64,000 nt of DNA. It comes from Competibacter sp963695105 (lineage in GTDB: Bacteria > Pseudomonadota > Gammaproteobacteria > Competibacterales > Competibacteraceae). This document shows, piece by piece, positions 56,240-64,000 of the stretch; positions within the stretch are counted from its first letter, which is position 1, and every line of letters begins with the position of its first letter. Below the pieces are notes generated by a model that was given only the letters and a program-made list of their open reading frames with translations, was not told the DNA's origin and did no database searches. The translations under genes and the position numbers were made by a program. The stretch is from assembly GCA_963695105.1 (NCBI GenBank), contig CAVOGC010000001.1, forward strand, positions 68,266 to 132,265, given 5' to 3'.

Positions 56240-58081
56240 ATGGCCTACTACGTTCAAAACGAATCCCAATCCATTCCCACGCTGGCCGATGCGCTGCTGA
56301 GTTTGACGGTCGAAGCCCTGAAAAAACTCGCCGCGCTGGTGGGAGACGGCCGGAACCTGCCTACCCGCAAAGCGGATTTGATCGAATACATCCGCAAACG
56401 GACCGAGGGCGAGCGGCTTCAGACGCTTTGGAGCCAGCTCGATCCCGTGCAGCAGGCGGCGGTGGCCGAGGTCGTTCACGGGCCGGATGCGCGTTTCAAT
56501 GCCGGGCGCTTCGAGGCCAAGTACGGCCAGTCGCCGAACTGGGGCGAGAACCGGTCCTATAACAGCAACCCCTCGTTGTTGGGCGTATTTTTCCACGGCG
56601 GCATCATGCCGGACGATCTGCGCCGGCGCTGCAGGTCCTTCGTGCCGAAACCCGAACCGGCGCGGCTGTCGCCGCAGGAGGAGATCCCTGATGAGTGGGC
56701 ACTGACTTACAAGGAATGGGACCGGGAGGCCCGTAAGGAGAAGGTTTATCAGAATAGGGTTCCGATCGTCCGCTGTCTGACCGAGCGGGCAGCCATCCAC
56801 GACCTCAAGGCGGTCCTGCGTCTGATCGACGCCGGCAAGCTGGCGGTCAGCGATAAGACTCACCAGCCCGGCGCCGCCGCAATCCGAGTCCTGGGCGGAC
56901 TGCTGCTCGGCGGCGATTTCTACGACGACAGCGAGTACGGCGAGTACGAGAAAATCGGTCCGATCAAGCCATTCGCCTGGCCGCTGCTGGTTCAGGCCGG
57001 TGGGCTGGCTTCGCTGAGCGGCAAAACGCTGCAACTGAGTAAAACCGGACAAAAGGCGCTCGGCGAACCGGTGGAGAAGAGCATCGCGCAGATATGGCGG
57101 CGCTGGCAGAAAACCACCTTGATCGACGAGTTGCGGCGCATCGACTGCATCAAGGGCCAGACCGGCAAGGGCAAGCGGGGGCTGACCGCCGTCGCCGGTC
57201 GCCGCGCCGCCATCCACCAGGCGTTGCAACACTGTCCGGCCGGGCGGTGGATCGCGGTGAACGACCTGTTCCGCCAGATGCGGGCCAGCGGGCAGGATTT
57301 CGAGGTCACCCGCGATCCCTGGAATCTCTACATCGCCGAATCCGGTTACGGCAGCCTCGGTTACGAGGGTTTTCACGACTGGAAGATTTTGCAGGCCCGC
57401 TATGCGTTGTGCCTGCTGTTCGAGTACGCCGCCACCTTGGGGCTGCTGGACGTGGCCTACATCCCGCCGCACGACGCCCGGCCCGACTATCGCGACAACT
57501 GGGGCACCGACGATCTGCCGTTCCTCAGCCGCTACGACGGGCTGCTGTATTTCCGTGTCAATCCGCTGGGCGCCTATTGCCTGGGGTTGGCGGACCACTA
57601 CCAGCCGGCCGCGCTGGAGGCGCCCGCCGCGCCGGTATTGCGGGTGCTGCCCAACCTGGAGATCGCCGCCATCGGCGCGCCGCTGGAGCCGGCCGACGCC
57701 ATGTTGTTGGACAGCTATGCGACCAAGACCTCGGACGCCGTATGGAAGCTGGATCAGGCCCGGTTGCTGGAGGCCTTGGAGGAGGGGCACGACATCGCGG
57801 TGCTGGCGGAATTGCTGGTCTCGCTCGGCGGCCAGCCCTTGCCGGAGACGGTGGAGCGGTTCCTGGAAGACATGGACCGTCGCGCCCGGAGTTTGAAAAC
57901 CACCGGAACCGCCCGGCTGATCGAATGCGCCGACGCGGTACTGGCGACGCTGATCGCCAACGACAGCCGCACCAAGCCGTTTTGTCTGCTGGCCGGCGAG
58001 CGGCATCTCGCGGTGCCCGCCGAATCCGAAGCCCGTTTTCGCGGTGCGCTGCGCAAGCTCGGCTACAGCCTGCCCAAATGA
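56240..58081 (+). CDS. Helicase-associated protein, XPB partner
   Basis: The 613-residue protein has no helicase core of its own. An N-terminal SAP-like helix pair (LSLTVEALKKLAALV, LPTRKADLIEYIRKR) is followed by several winged-helix-like segments, and VLRVLPNLEIAAIGAPLEPADAMLLDSYAT begins a late domain like the helicase XPB/Ssl2 N-terminal domain. It overlaps the XPB gene by four bases (ATGA). A similar gene lies beside XPB in mycobacteria. The longer frame from 56192 lacks a better start. Confidence 0.75.
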   Translation: MAYYVQNESQSIPTLADALLSLTVEALKKLAALVGDGRNLPTRKADLIEYIRKRTEGERLQTLWSQLDPVQQAAVAEVVHGPDARFNAGRFEAKYGQSPNWGENRSYNSNPSLLGVFFHGGIMPDDLRRRCRSFVPKPEPARLSPQEEIPDEWALTYKEWDREARKEKVYQNRVPIVRCLTERAAIHDLKAVLRLIDAGKLAVSDKTHQPGAAAIRVLGGLLLGGDFYDDSEYGEYEKIGPIKPFAWPLLVQAGGLASLSGKTLQLSKTGQKALGEPVEKSIAQIWRRWQKTTLIDELRRIDCIKGQTGKGKRGLTAVAGRRAAIHQALQHCPAGRWIAVNDLFRQMRASGQDFEVTRDPWNLYIAESGYGSLGYEGFHDWKILQARYALCLLFEYAATLGLLDVAYIPPHDARPDYRDNWGTDDLPFLSRYDGLLYFRVNPLGAYCLGLADHYQPAALEAPAAPVLRVLPNLEIAAIGAPLEPADAMLLDSYATKTSDAVWKLDQARLLEALEEGHDIAVLAELLVSLGGQPLPETVERFLEDMDRRARSLKTTGTARLIECADAVLATLIANDSRTKPFCLLAGERHLAVPAESEARFRGALRKLGYSLPK

Positions 58082-59757
58082 GCGATTACCTCCCCGATAA
58101 TCCGCTGATCGTGCAGAGCGATCAGACCGTGCTGCTGGAAGTGCATTCGCCCCGCGCCGAGGCGGCCCGCGACGCCATCGCGCCCTTTGCCGAACTGATC
58201 AAGAGTCCGGAGCACGTCCATACCTACCGCATCACCCCGCTGAGCATCTGGAATGCTCGGGCGGCGGGGCTGGACACCGGGGCGATGGTCGCCACCTTGC
58301 GCGAGTACGCCAAATATCCGGTGCCCGAGGGCGTGGCCCAGGAGATCGAGGCGCTGGGCCGGCGCTACGGGCTGGCGGTGATCGAACGCGACGAGGCGGG
58401 ACTGGTGCTGCGGGTCGCCGACGCGCCGCTGGCGGAACTGCTGGCCCGCGACCGCAAGGTAGCGCCGTTGTTGGGCGAGCGACTGGCGGAGCGGGTGTTC
58501 CGCGTCCGCCTGGGGGTTCGCGGCCTGCTCAAGCAGGCGCTGGTCGCCATCGGCTATCCGGCCGACGATCTGGCCGGTTACCGCGAGGGGCAGGAATTGC
58601 CGCTGCGGTTGCGCGAGTCGAGCGGCGGTGGCGAGCCGTTCACGGTCCGCGACTACCAGCGGGCGGCGGCGGCGGCTTTCCATCAGGACGGGCGGACGCA
58701 GGGCGGCAGCGGGGTGATCGTGCTGCCCTGCGGCGCCGGCAAGACGATTGTGGGCATGGCGGTGATGGCGCTGGTCCAGGAAAACACCCTGATCCTGACC
58801 ACCAGCCAGACTTCGATGGAACAGTGGCGGCGGGAGTTGCTGGACAAGACCGACCTGCCGGCGGACGCCGTCGCCGAGTACAGCAGCCAGCGCAAGGACA
58901 CCGGGCCGGTGACGCTGGCGACGTATCAGATGCTGACCTACCGGCCGAGTCAGGATGCCGAATTTGTCCATTTCGGTCTGTTTCACGCCCGGTCCTGGGG
59001 GTTGATCATCTACGACGAGGTGCATCTGCTGCCGGCGCCGGTGTTCCGCATTACCGCCGAGCTGCAATCGCGCCGCCGGCTGGGGCTGACCGCGACCCTG
59101 ATCCGCGAGGACGGCCTGGAAAAGGATGTGTTTGCGCTGATCGGTCCCAAGCGCTACGACGTGCCGTGGCGCGAACTGGAAGGGCAGGGCTGGATCGCCG
59201 CCGCCGACTGTACCGAAATCCGCGTCGCCCAGACTCCGGACCGGGATATGGAATACGCGCTGGCGCCGCGTCGCAACCAGTTCCGGATCGCGGCGGAGAA
59301 TCCTCGCAAGCGGGCGGTGGTGGCGGAGCTGTTGAAGCAGGAGGCCGGGCATCGGATTTTGGTGATCGGCGAGTACATCAGCCAGTTGGAGGATCTGGCG
59401 TCGGACACCGGTTTTCCGCTGCTGACCGGCAAGACTCCGCAATTGGAACGGGAGCGGCTGTATCAGGGCTTTCGCGAGCGGACGGTGCCGGGGCTGGTGC
59501 TGTCGCGGGTAGGCAATTTCGCGGTGGACCTGCCGGACGCGGACGTGCTGGTGCAAGTGTCCGGCAGGTACGGTTCGCGCCAGGAAGAGGCACAGCGGCT
59601 GGGCCGGGTACTACGACCGAAGAAGGACGGCCGACGGGCGCGGTTCTATACGCTGGTCAGCCTGCGCACCTGCGAGGAGGATTTCGCCCGCCACCGGCAA
59701 CTGTTTCTGACCGAGCAGGGCTACAGCTATCGGATCGAGACCTGGGGAAAGGGCTGA
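58078..59757 (+). CDS. XPB/Ssl2-type DNA helicase
   Basis: The 559-residue SF2 helicase has an N-terminal helicase-associated module, then motif I VLPCGAGKTIVG, Ia TTSQTSMEQWRRELL, motif II IIYDEVHLLPA (DEVH), motif III LGLTATLIREDG, motif V NFAVDLPDADV and motif VI QEEAQRLGRVLRPK. This is the order and type of the TFIIH subunit XPB, which unwinds or opens DNA in repair and transcription. In bacteria XPB is known mainly from actinobacteria and a few others. Confidence 0.92.
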   Translation: MSDYLPDNPLIVQSDQTVLLEVHSPRAEAARDAIAPFAELIKSPEHVHTYRITPLSIWNARAAGLDTGAMVATLREYAKYPVPEGVAQEIEALGRRYGLAVIERDEAGLVLRVADAPLAELLARDRKVAPLLGERLAERVFRVRLGVRGLLKQALVAIGYPADDLAGYREGQELPLRLRESSGGGEPFTVRDYQRAAAAAFHQDGRTQGGSGVIVLPCGAGKTIVGMAVMALVQENTLILTTSQTSMEQWRRELLDKTDLPADAVAEYSSQRKDTGPVTLATYQMLTYRPSQDAEFVHFGLFHARSWGLIIYDEVHLLPAPVFRITAELQSRRRLGLTATLIREDGLEKDVFALIGPKRYDVPWRELEGQGWIAAADCTEIRVAQTPDRDMEYALAPRRNQFRIAAENPRKRAVVAELLKQEAGHRILVIGEYISQLEDLASDTGFPLLTGKTPQLERERLYQGFRERTVPGLVLSRVGNFAVDLPDADVLVQVSGRYGSRQEEAQRLGRVLRPKKDGRRARFYTLVSLRTCEEDFARHRQLFLTEQGYSYRIETWGKG

Positions 59758-59815
59758 GACGCTGTCAGGACTTTCGCTTCATCCGCCCGCCCTTTCCTTG
59801 CGAGGCGCGTGCGAC

Positions 59816-60955
59816 TCAATCAAATATCAATACCAGATAGGTGATAAAGAGCACGAGATGAACGATGCCATGCAGGACGTTGGTGCGCGCGGCGCTGAAG
59901 TTCACGACGGTAACCAGCAGGGTCAGGAGCAACAGGTAGAGGTTGGCGGGGTCGAGTCCGAGTTCCACCGTCTTGCCCGTGACCATGCCGATGACCAGCA
60001 CGGCCGGGATGGTCAACCCGATGGTCGAGAGCGCCGAGCCCATGGCGATGTTGACGGTGCGCTGGAGGCGATTTTCCAGGGCGGACTTGATGGCCGCGAC
60101 GCCCTCCGGCGCCAGCACGAGCACCGCGATGAAGAGCCCCCCCAGGGCTTGGGGTCCACTCAGGGTGGTGAGACCGTGCTCGACCAGCAGCGCCATCTTC
60201 TTCGAGAGCAGCACGATCGGGAGCATGGTGAGTGGCAGAAAGAGGGCGTGATGCCCGATGGAACGCACCAGCAGATTCCCGTGGTGATCGGTGCAGACCT
60301 CTTCGGCGCCGTCGCGGGGTTGGGGTTGGGTGAAGTAGCCGCTGTGGCGCAAGGTCTGAATCCAGAGAAAGGCCCCATACAGTCCAGCCGAAACCACGAC
60401 CAGCCATCCCCCCACCAGCGGCGTCACCTCGCCTCCCGGCGCCCCTTCCATGTAGCGCGGCAGGATCAAGCTCAAGCCCGCCAGGGGGATGAGGACGCCC
60501 AGGTAGGTGGTGGCGCCCTGAAGGTTGTAGCTCTGCTCGCGGTGCCGGAGCCCCCCCACGAGCAGCGTGACGCCCAGCATGCCGTTCAGCACGATCATCA
60601 GGACCGAGAAAAGGGTGTCCCGCGCGAGGGTGGGGTTATCCGCACCGGTCAGCATCACGGCGGAGATCATGACCACCTCGATAACGATCACCGAGAGCGT
60701 GAGGATGATCGTGCCGTAGGGTTCGCCAAGCAGGATGGCCAGCGCGTCGGCATGCCGAACGACGCTAAACGCCAGCCATGCGATCACCACGAAGAGCCAG
60801 GCGAAGAGCAGGCTGTACCAGAGTACGCTCGACAGGTCGGCCACCCAGCGGTCCCCAAACACCAGGAAAAGCAGGGTGGTGGCTGCTCCCGCCCAGAGCG
60901 CGAGTTCGGTGCGCATCACGTTGGGCGCGGGTTGCGGTTGTGCTTCGGAACTCAT
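59816..60955 (-). CDS. Calcium/proton antiporter, ChaA type
   Basis: The 379-residue protein has about 11 membrane helices and the CaCA-type repeats: SVIVIEVVMISAVMLTG in the first half and IAVLVLAPEGVAAIKSALENRLQRTVNIAMGSALSTIGLTIP in the second. These acidic helices carry cation in exchange for protons. GGAG lies 5 bases before the second of two adjacent ATGs (60955), which is chosen; 60958 is equally possible. Confidence 0.88.
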   Translation of the reverse strand: MSSEAQPQPAPNVMRTELALWAGAATTLLFLVFGDRWVADLSSVLWYSLLFAWLFVVIAWLAFSVVRHADALAILLGEPYGTIILTLSVIVIEVVMISAVMLTGADNPTLARDTLFSVLMIVLNGMLGVTLLVGGLRHREQSYNLQGATTYLGVLIPLAGLSLILPRYMEGAPGGEVTPLVGGWLVVVSAGLYGAFLWIQTLRHSGYFTQPQPRDGAEEVCTDHHGNLLVRSIGHHALFLPLTMLPIVLLSKKMALLVEHGLTTLSGPQALGGLFIAVLVLAPEGVAAIKSALENRLQRTVNIAMGSALSTIGLTIPAVLVIGMVTGKTVELGLDPANLYLLLLTLLVTVVNFSAARTNVLHGIVHLVLFITYLVLIFD

Positions 60956-61121
60956 CATGCCTCCATGATCACAGAGAAAAGCCGACGGCTGCGGGAGGCG
61001 ATATCTCCCCGAATCATGACGTTGTCGATGACGCGCAAGCGCTTTCCTCGGCTTCGGTTGCATTGAGAATAGTCATGATTTCGGCCTCTTTTCTGAGGCA
61101 TCCACGGCAACGTTTGGACTA

Positions 61122-61218
61122 AGAGGCTGTGTAAAACCCCCTCTCTCCATGAGAGATGGGTTGGGGGTGAGGGTTGTTTTTCAACACTTTAAGTTCCCAG
61201 AGGCTGTGCGAAAACGCC
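61122..61218. repeat. Direct repeat AGAGGCTGTG(T/C)(A/G)AAAAC
   Basis: Two copies start at 61122 and 61199, 77 bp apart. Between them lies a short hairpin (CTCTCCATGAGAG) and a GGTTGGGGGTGAGGG word. The repeated word resembles the ends of some insertion sequences; no transposase is present. Confidence 0.55.
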
Positions 61219-61255
61219 TCTAAGAGGGAGATAGCGGCTTGCCGGTGGCTTTCCT

Positions 61256-61276
61256 CTTGAGCAAAGGGTTGGCCCC
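61256..61276 (-). other. attC-like sequence start after the alpha/beta hydrolase gene
   Basis: The minus strand reads GGGGCCAACCCTTTGCTCAAG, close to the 5' half (CCAAC...TTCGCTCAAG) of many integron attC sites. The matching 3' half is not visible; the repeat at 61199 may have replaced it. Confidence 0.35.
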
Positions 61277-61278
61277 AT

Positions 61279-62043
61279 TCATGGCATGCCCCTGAGCAAC
61301 GAAACATACTCTTTGCTCTCGGAGACTGTGTTATGACCCGCGCCAGCGACAATTCTGAGTGTTGAAACTCCGATACGAAAGTGTGCGTGGAGCGTCTCTG
61401 TGCTGGTACGTGGGATGACTTCATCATGTTCCGCCGCGATGATGAGCGTAGGCGAAGTCACCTGAGCCGCATATCTCCATGATTCGAACTTGTCCAGCAG
61501 CAGCCAGCGGACAGGGAAGAATGGAAATTGACTGGCCGCCAACTCTTGAAGGCTGTTGTAGGGAGTAACAAGGACAAGTTTCTCGGCACGGCGCAAGCTT
61601 GCCACCTGAACCGCGACCCCGCTGCCCAGGCTACGGCCAATAATCACGATGTTTGGATGTTCTGTTCGAACCTTATCGAATAGCGCAAGCGCATCGGTAA
61701 CGAGCGCGGTTTCCGAAGGCTTGCCGGGACTGCCGCCGTAGCCTCGGTAGTGCGGCAAGTAGATGGCGTGCGCTGGGAAAGCACTTGAGAGGCTTGGCAA
61801 ACTGAAATTTACGTCTTCCGCGTTGCCGCCAAAATAGATCACGGCGTCCGGCCCGTTCCTTTGCCGCGCGGTGACTAACACTTGAGCGCCATCGGTTGGC
61901 AACGTGAACTTCGATGCGCCATCCACGGCCGAGGGCGGTTGCGGAAAGTAGATCAGGGAGCGCTGGAACGCAAAGAGCAGAGCGCAGCACCCGAGATAGG
62001 CGAGGGCTGCCACGACAGCGAACGTGAGCAGAGTGCGCGACAT
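61279..62043 (-). CDS. Alpha/beta hydrolase (BEM46/ABHD-like)
   Basis: The protein starts with a membrane anchor (LLTFAVVAALAYLGCCALLFAFQ). It has GGNAEDVN oxyanion region, nucleophile elbow IIGRSLGSGVA, an Asp in AAEHDEV and a His in AGHNTVS. It is probably a membrane-tethered serine hydrolase; substrate unknown. The ATG at 62043 directly follows a GTTAACC core-like site and is favoured over 62061 if the gene is an integron cassette. Confidence 0.85.
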   Translation of the reverse strand: MSRTLLTFAVVAALAYLGCCALLFAFQRSLIYFPQPPSAVDGASKFTLPTDGAQVLVTARQRNGPDAVIYFGGNAEDVNFSLPSLSSAFPAHAIYLPHYRGYGGSPGKPSETALVTDALALFDKVRTEHPNIVIIGRSLGSGVAVQVASLRRAEKLVLVTPYNSLQELAASQFPFFPVRWLLLDKFESWRYAAQVTSPTLIIAAEHDEVIPRTSTETLHAHFRIGVSTLRIVAGAGHNTVSESKEYVSLLRGMP

Positions 62044-62231
62044 GGGGTTAACAGTTGACATGAGCGGCAGACGCCGGCTTGCTGGTGGCTGTTCGCGCGA
62101 TGGAAGGTTTAGGCATTTCTTGCAAGGACGCGGGGTTGTCTGGTGGTAGTAGCGCGGAACGTGCCCTGCTACGCCATCAATGTCATGCTAATCGGCGCAC
62201 GGCGGAGCGTCCGTTGAGCGAGTGGTTAGTC
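62044..62231 (-). other. attC-like recombination site candidate between cassettes
   Basis: On the minus strand GACTAAC (62231-62225), holding the GNAT stop TAA, is followed by ACTCGCTCAACGGACGC. The other end reads GGCGTCTGCCGCTCATG then TGTTAACC (about 62044-62083), which is its imperfect inverted partner. This is the R''-L''...L'-R' plan of an integron attC. Core bases diverge from consensus. Confidence 0.4.
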
Positions 62232-62738
62232 GTCAAGTTGCTGTACATAGCGCACTTCTTCAATTTGCACCCCGCCTAGCTCAAATGGCGTGATTGAATT
62301 GGGCTCCGGCACAAAGCCAGCCGCGGTATAAAACTTGATGGCGCGTTCGTTGTTCGCGATGACCCACAGACTGACGCTTCGCGCCCCGCGAGCAATCATG
62401 ACCTCGCGCAAAGCAAGCCAAAGCTCGCGACCAATACCCATGGACCAGTGGGGAGGTGAGAGATAAATGGCCAAAACTTTAAAAGCGGTGGAAGAGGAGC
62501 CTTCGTCGTGGCATGGACCAGTGGCCGAAAAGCCGACCACTTGACCATTGACTTCAGCCACCAGAACATGCGTCAGATCTGTGGCGATTGATTCTGTCCA
62601 CATTGTCTGGCGCCGCGAAACGGAAAGACTGGCCAGAAACTCCGGTGTAAGGATGTCGCGATACGCATGCTGCCATGAAGCGACGTGAACCTGCGCGATT
62701 GCCTCAGCGTCGATGGTAGTGGCGGGGCGGATCAGCAT
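62226..62738 (-). CDS. GNAT-family N-acetyltransferase
   Basis: The 170-residue protein begins MLIRPATTIDAEAIAQVHVASW and has acetyl-CoA-site segment LSPPHWSMGIGRELWLAL and NERAIKFYTAAGFV. The substrate is unknown. It starts 5 bases after an ATTAGC core-like word and its stop lies inside another, as in integron cassettes. Confidence 0.88.
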   Translation of the reverse strand: MLIRPATTIDAEAIAQVHVASWQHAYRDILTPEFLASLSVSRRQTMWTESIATDLTHVLVAEVNGQVVGFSATGPCHDEGSSSTAFKVLAIYLSPPHWSMGIGRELWLALREVMIARGARSVSLWVIANNERAIKFYTAAGFVPEPNSITPFELGGVQIEEVRYVQQLDD

Positions 62739-62800
62739 GACGGCTAATGTCGAAAGCAGTGGTGCGAAGCATCCGACTGGCTTTTCTTGTTAAGTGATTT
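62739..62800 (-). other. attC-like hairpin before the GNAT gene
   Basis: The minus strand reads ACTTAAC (fits RYYYAAC), then AAAGCCAGTCGGATGC-TTC-GCACCACTGCTTT, then CATTAGCC. The arms pair except for unpaired C, C and A bases on one side, a feature of attC hairpins. The 3' core is ATTAG instead of GTTAG, so it is degenerate. Confidence 0.4.
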
Positions 62801-64000
62801 CTCTATCCAAGGCATTAGCACAAATTTGCCCACATGCTTTTTCGTAAGAAACGCTTTTTGTGCTTTCACGATTGAAGATAATGGAAAGGTTTTTGCTAAA
62901 ACCGGCTGAATTTCTCCCTGCTCTATAATACCTCACAAGATTTGGAAAAACCGGTTCATCCCAAGCGGTGGTTCCAATTAAAGTAATGTCTTTTAAGTAC
63001 ATATCACGCATATCAAAGTGAACAATAGACCCGGCAATAGCTCCTGACGAAACAAGTCTCCCACCACGTTTCAATAGCTTAAGCATGGTAGAAAATCCAC
63101 TCCCTGCTACATTGTCTATGATGACATCCACGGATTGTTCTCCTGGCTCTTCTAATAAATTTGCGGATCTTCCTAACCCGGATATTTCGTGAATTAGGCT
63201 AACTTGCTGATTTTATAACACAATGATCTGCTTGGTTTTTCCGAAAATTATTTTCAAATAAAATATAAAATTCAATATGTTAAAGATGGTCGTCATCAGT
63301 TTATGAAATATCCGGGCTAACAGTATGTCCGCGCCAATCTGCCTCACCTTTCCATGCTTGCTTGCACCCGCAATAGCGATAATCTTTGCTCCCCTGCGTT
63401 TTGCAAGTTGTACTGTGGCAGAACCCACTCCCCCAGATGCACCCACTACCACAACTGTTTCATCTGACCTCAACTTGGCCCTGTGAAGCATGTTCTCAGA
63501 CGTGCCGTAAGCACAAGGAATAGTGCCAAGTTCTGCGTCCGTCCAGTCACATGTTACTGGAAACACTTCGCTCGCTCGGATTTTTACATATTGAGCAAAT
63601 GCCCCATCAAAATCAGATCCCATCCAGATGTTATCCAAGGAGCCAAAACTGTGTTCGCGAATACACGGGCGGATAAGTACACGCTTGTCCATAAGGTTGC
63701 TATCGACATCATTGGCCACATTCACGACCAATCCACAGCAATCTATTCCTTGAATAAGTGGAAAAGGCGTCTGATGATTCCATCCACCGTCGACCCTTGG
63801 AGTGGTCGGCTCTACCTTCGATGCCGATGTTTCATTAGTGGAACCATTGACTGAAGAGGAATACCATCCAAGTCTCGTATTGATCTCTGTGTTATTAATG
63901 CCAGCGGCCAACACTTTGACCAGCACTTCACCTTGCCCGATTTCAGGGATCGGTACATCTTTGCAGACCAATTGGTCATAACCACCATTACCGATGGTAA
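62744..64000 (-). pseudogene. Zinc-independent MDR-type alcohol dehydrogenase/quinone reductase, interrupted (5' end outside window)
   Basis: The visible protein is a medium-chain dehydrogenase without zinc ligands typical of QOR-like enzymes: IPEIGQGEVLVKVLAAGINNTEIN, LIQGIDCCG, VVVGASGGVGSATVQLAKRRGAKIIA. It is AT-rich (about 40-45% GC) against a 60-65% background. A 140-bp element splits it at 63177-63316. A 1-bp shift near 62925-62930 (TATTATAG where TATATAG restores RYIEQGEIQPVLAKTFPL) breaks the end. The frame runs on past 64000, so its start is not seen. Confidence 0.85.
63177..63316. mobile_element. 140-bp miniature inverted-repeat transposon (MITE)
   Basis: Perfect 12-bp terminal repeats CCCGGATATTTC (63177-63188) and GAAATATCCGGG (63305-63316) are flanked by a direct CTAA duplication (63173-63176 and 63317-63320). 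It encodes nothing. Removing it with one CTAA rejoins the dehydrogenase frame exactly: GADILL then GRSANLLEEPG. Ends resemble those of IS1380-like elements, from memory. Confidence 0.85.

Larger units (their letters stand above)
60956..61278. other. 323-bp intergenic stretch with repeats
   Basis: It holds the direct repeat at 61122-61218, the 61136-61173 copy of the GGTTGGGGGTGAGGG-style repeat, and an attC-like start at 61256-61276. No gene was recognised. Confidence 0.5.

Noticed and set aside
56099..59556. Long minus-strand frames over the XPB pair (635 and 497 codons)
   Set aside because: Antisense of well-supported genes, same composition artefact.

Overview
The window is about 64 kb of GC-rich (roughly 60-65% by eye), densely coded bacterial chromosome. 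The gene set points to a gammaproteobacterium: ClpS-ClpA, infA, mtgA, dsbB, RsmJ, a YheS-type ABC-F protein, a long-type PstSCAB-PhoU operon, OadGAB and an AceA/AceB glyoxylate shunt. A phasin next to a promoter with TTGCA/TGCAA palindromes implies polyhydroxyalkanoate storage. Together with the glyoxylate shunt, glucokinase and an unusual phosphofructokinase, this would suit a glycogen/PHA-accumulating lineage such as the Competibacteraceae. That assignment is inference from gene content. No rRNA, tRNA or CRISPR array was seen.

Layout: 0-5.7 kb holds a partial Nudix gene, a haem protein, pterin dehydratase, glucokinase, isocitrate lyase and malate synthase. 5.7-14.4 kb is a distinctive accessory block: a periplasmic-sensor histidine kinase overlapping its FixJ-type regulator, a secreted EF-hand protein, a stand-alone receiver, a LysM-sulfatase, a secreted HAD phosphatase, a second sulfatase and a stub of a secreted protein. 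14.4-15.1 kb has no firm gene. 15.1-24 kb is housekeeping: clpS, a frameshifted clpA, infA, a flavodoxin, mtgA, a SelW-like protein, dsbB, a Uma2 protein, the overlapping thiD-thiE-hemL operon and a rubredoxin. 24-35.6 kb holds an MscS channel with a P-loop-like partner, a macrodomain protein, an EF-G-like GTPase, a lytic transglycosylase, RsmJ, the phasin, a degenerate AstE-like protein overlapping pcm, and a dGTPase. 35.6-41.5 kb holds vapBC and hicAB on either side of an ABC-F gene, then moeB, a cupin and a DUF1028 protein. 41.5-50.1 kb is the phosphate region: pstSCAB-phoU and a PhoX-like protein, with a good Pho box in front of each of pstS and the phoX-like gene. 50.3-56 kb holds a eukaryote-type double-domain phosphofructokinase and the oxaloacetate decarboxylase sodium pump. 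56.2-59.8 kb is an XPB-type helicase with its helicase-associated partner, followed by a cation/proton antiporter. 61-64 kb is a mobile tail: same-strand small genes separated by attC-like sequences, ending in an AT-rich dehydrogenase gene broken by a 140-bp miniature transposon and a separate 1-bp frameshift.

How the genes fit together: acetyl-CoA carbon (aceA, aceB) and sugars (glk, PFK) feed central metabolism and storage, and OadGAB links oxaloacetate to a sodium gradient. The phosphate operon and PhoX-like protein look like one PhoB regulon. The sulfatase block looks like a signal-responsive extracytoplasmic hydrolase set. The most unusual items are the animal/fungal-style PFK, the XPB pair, the sulfatase/two-component block and the transposon-interrupted cassette-like tail.
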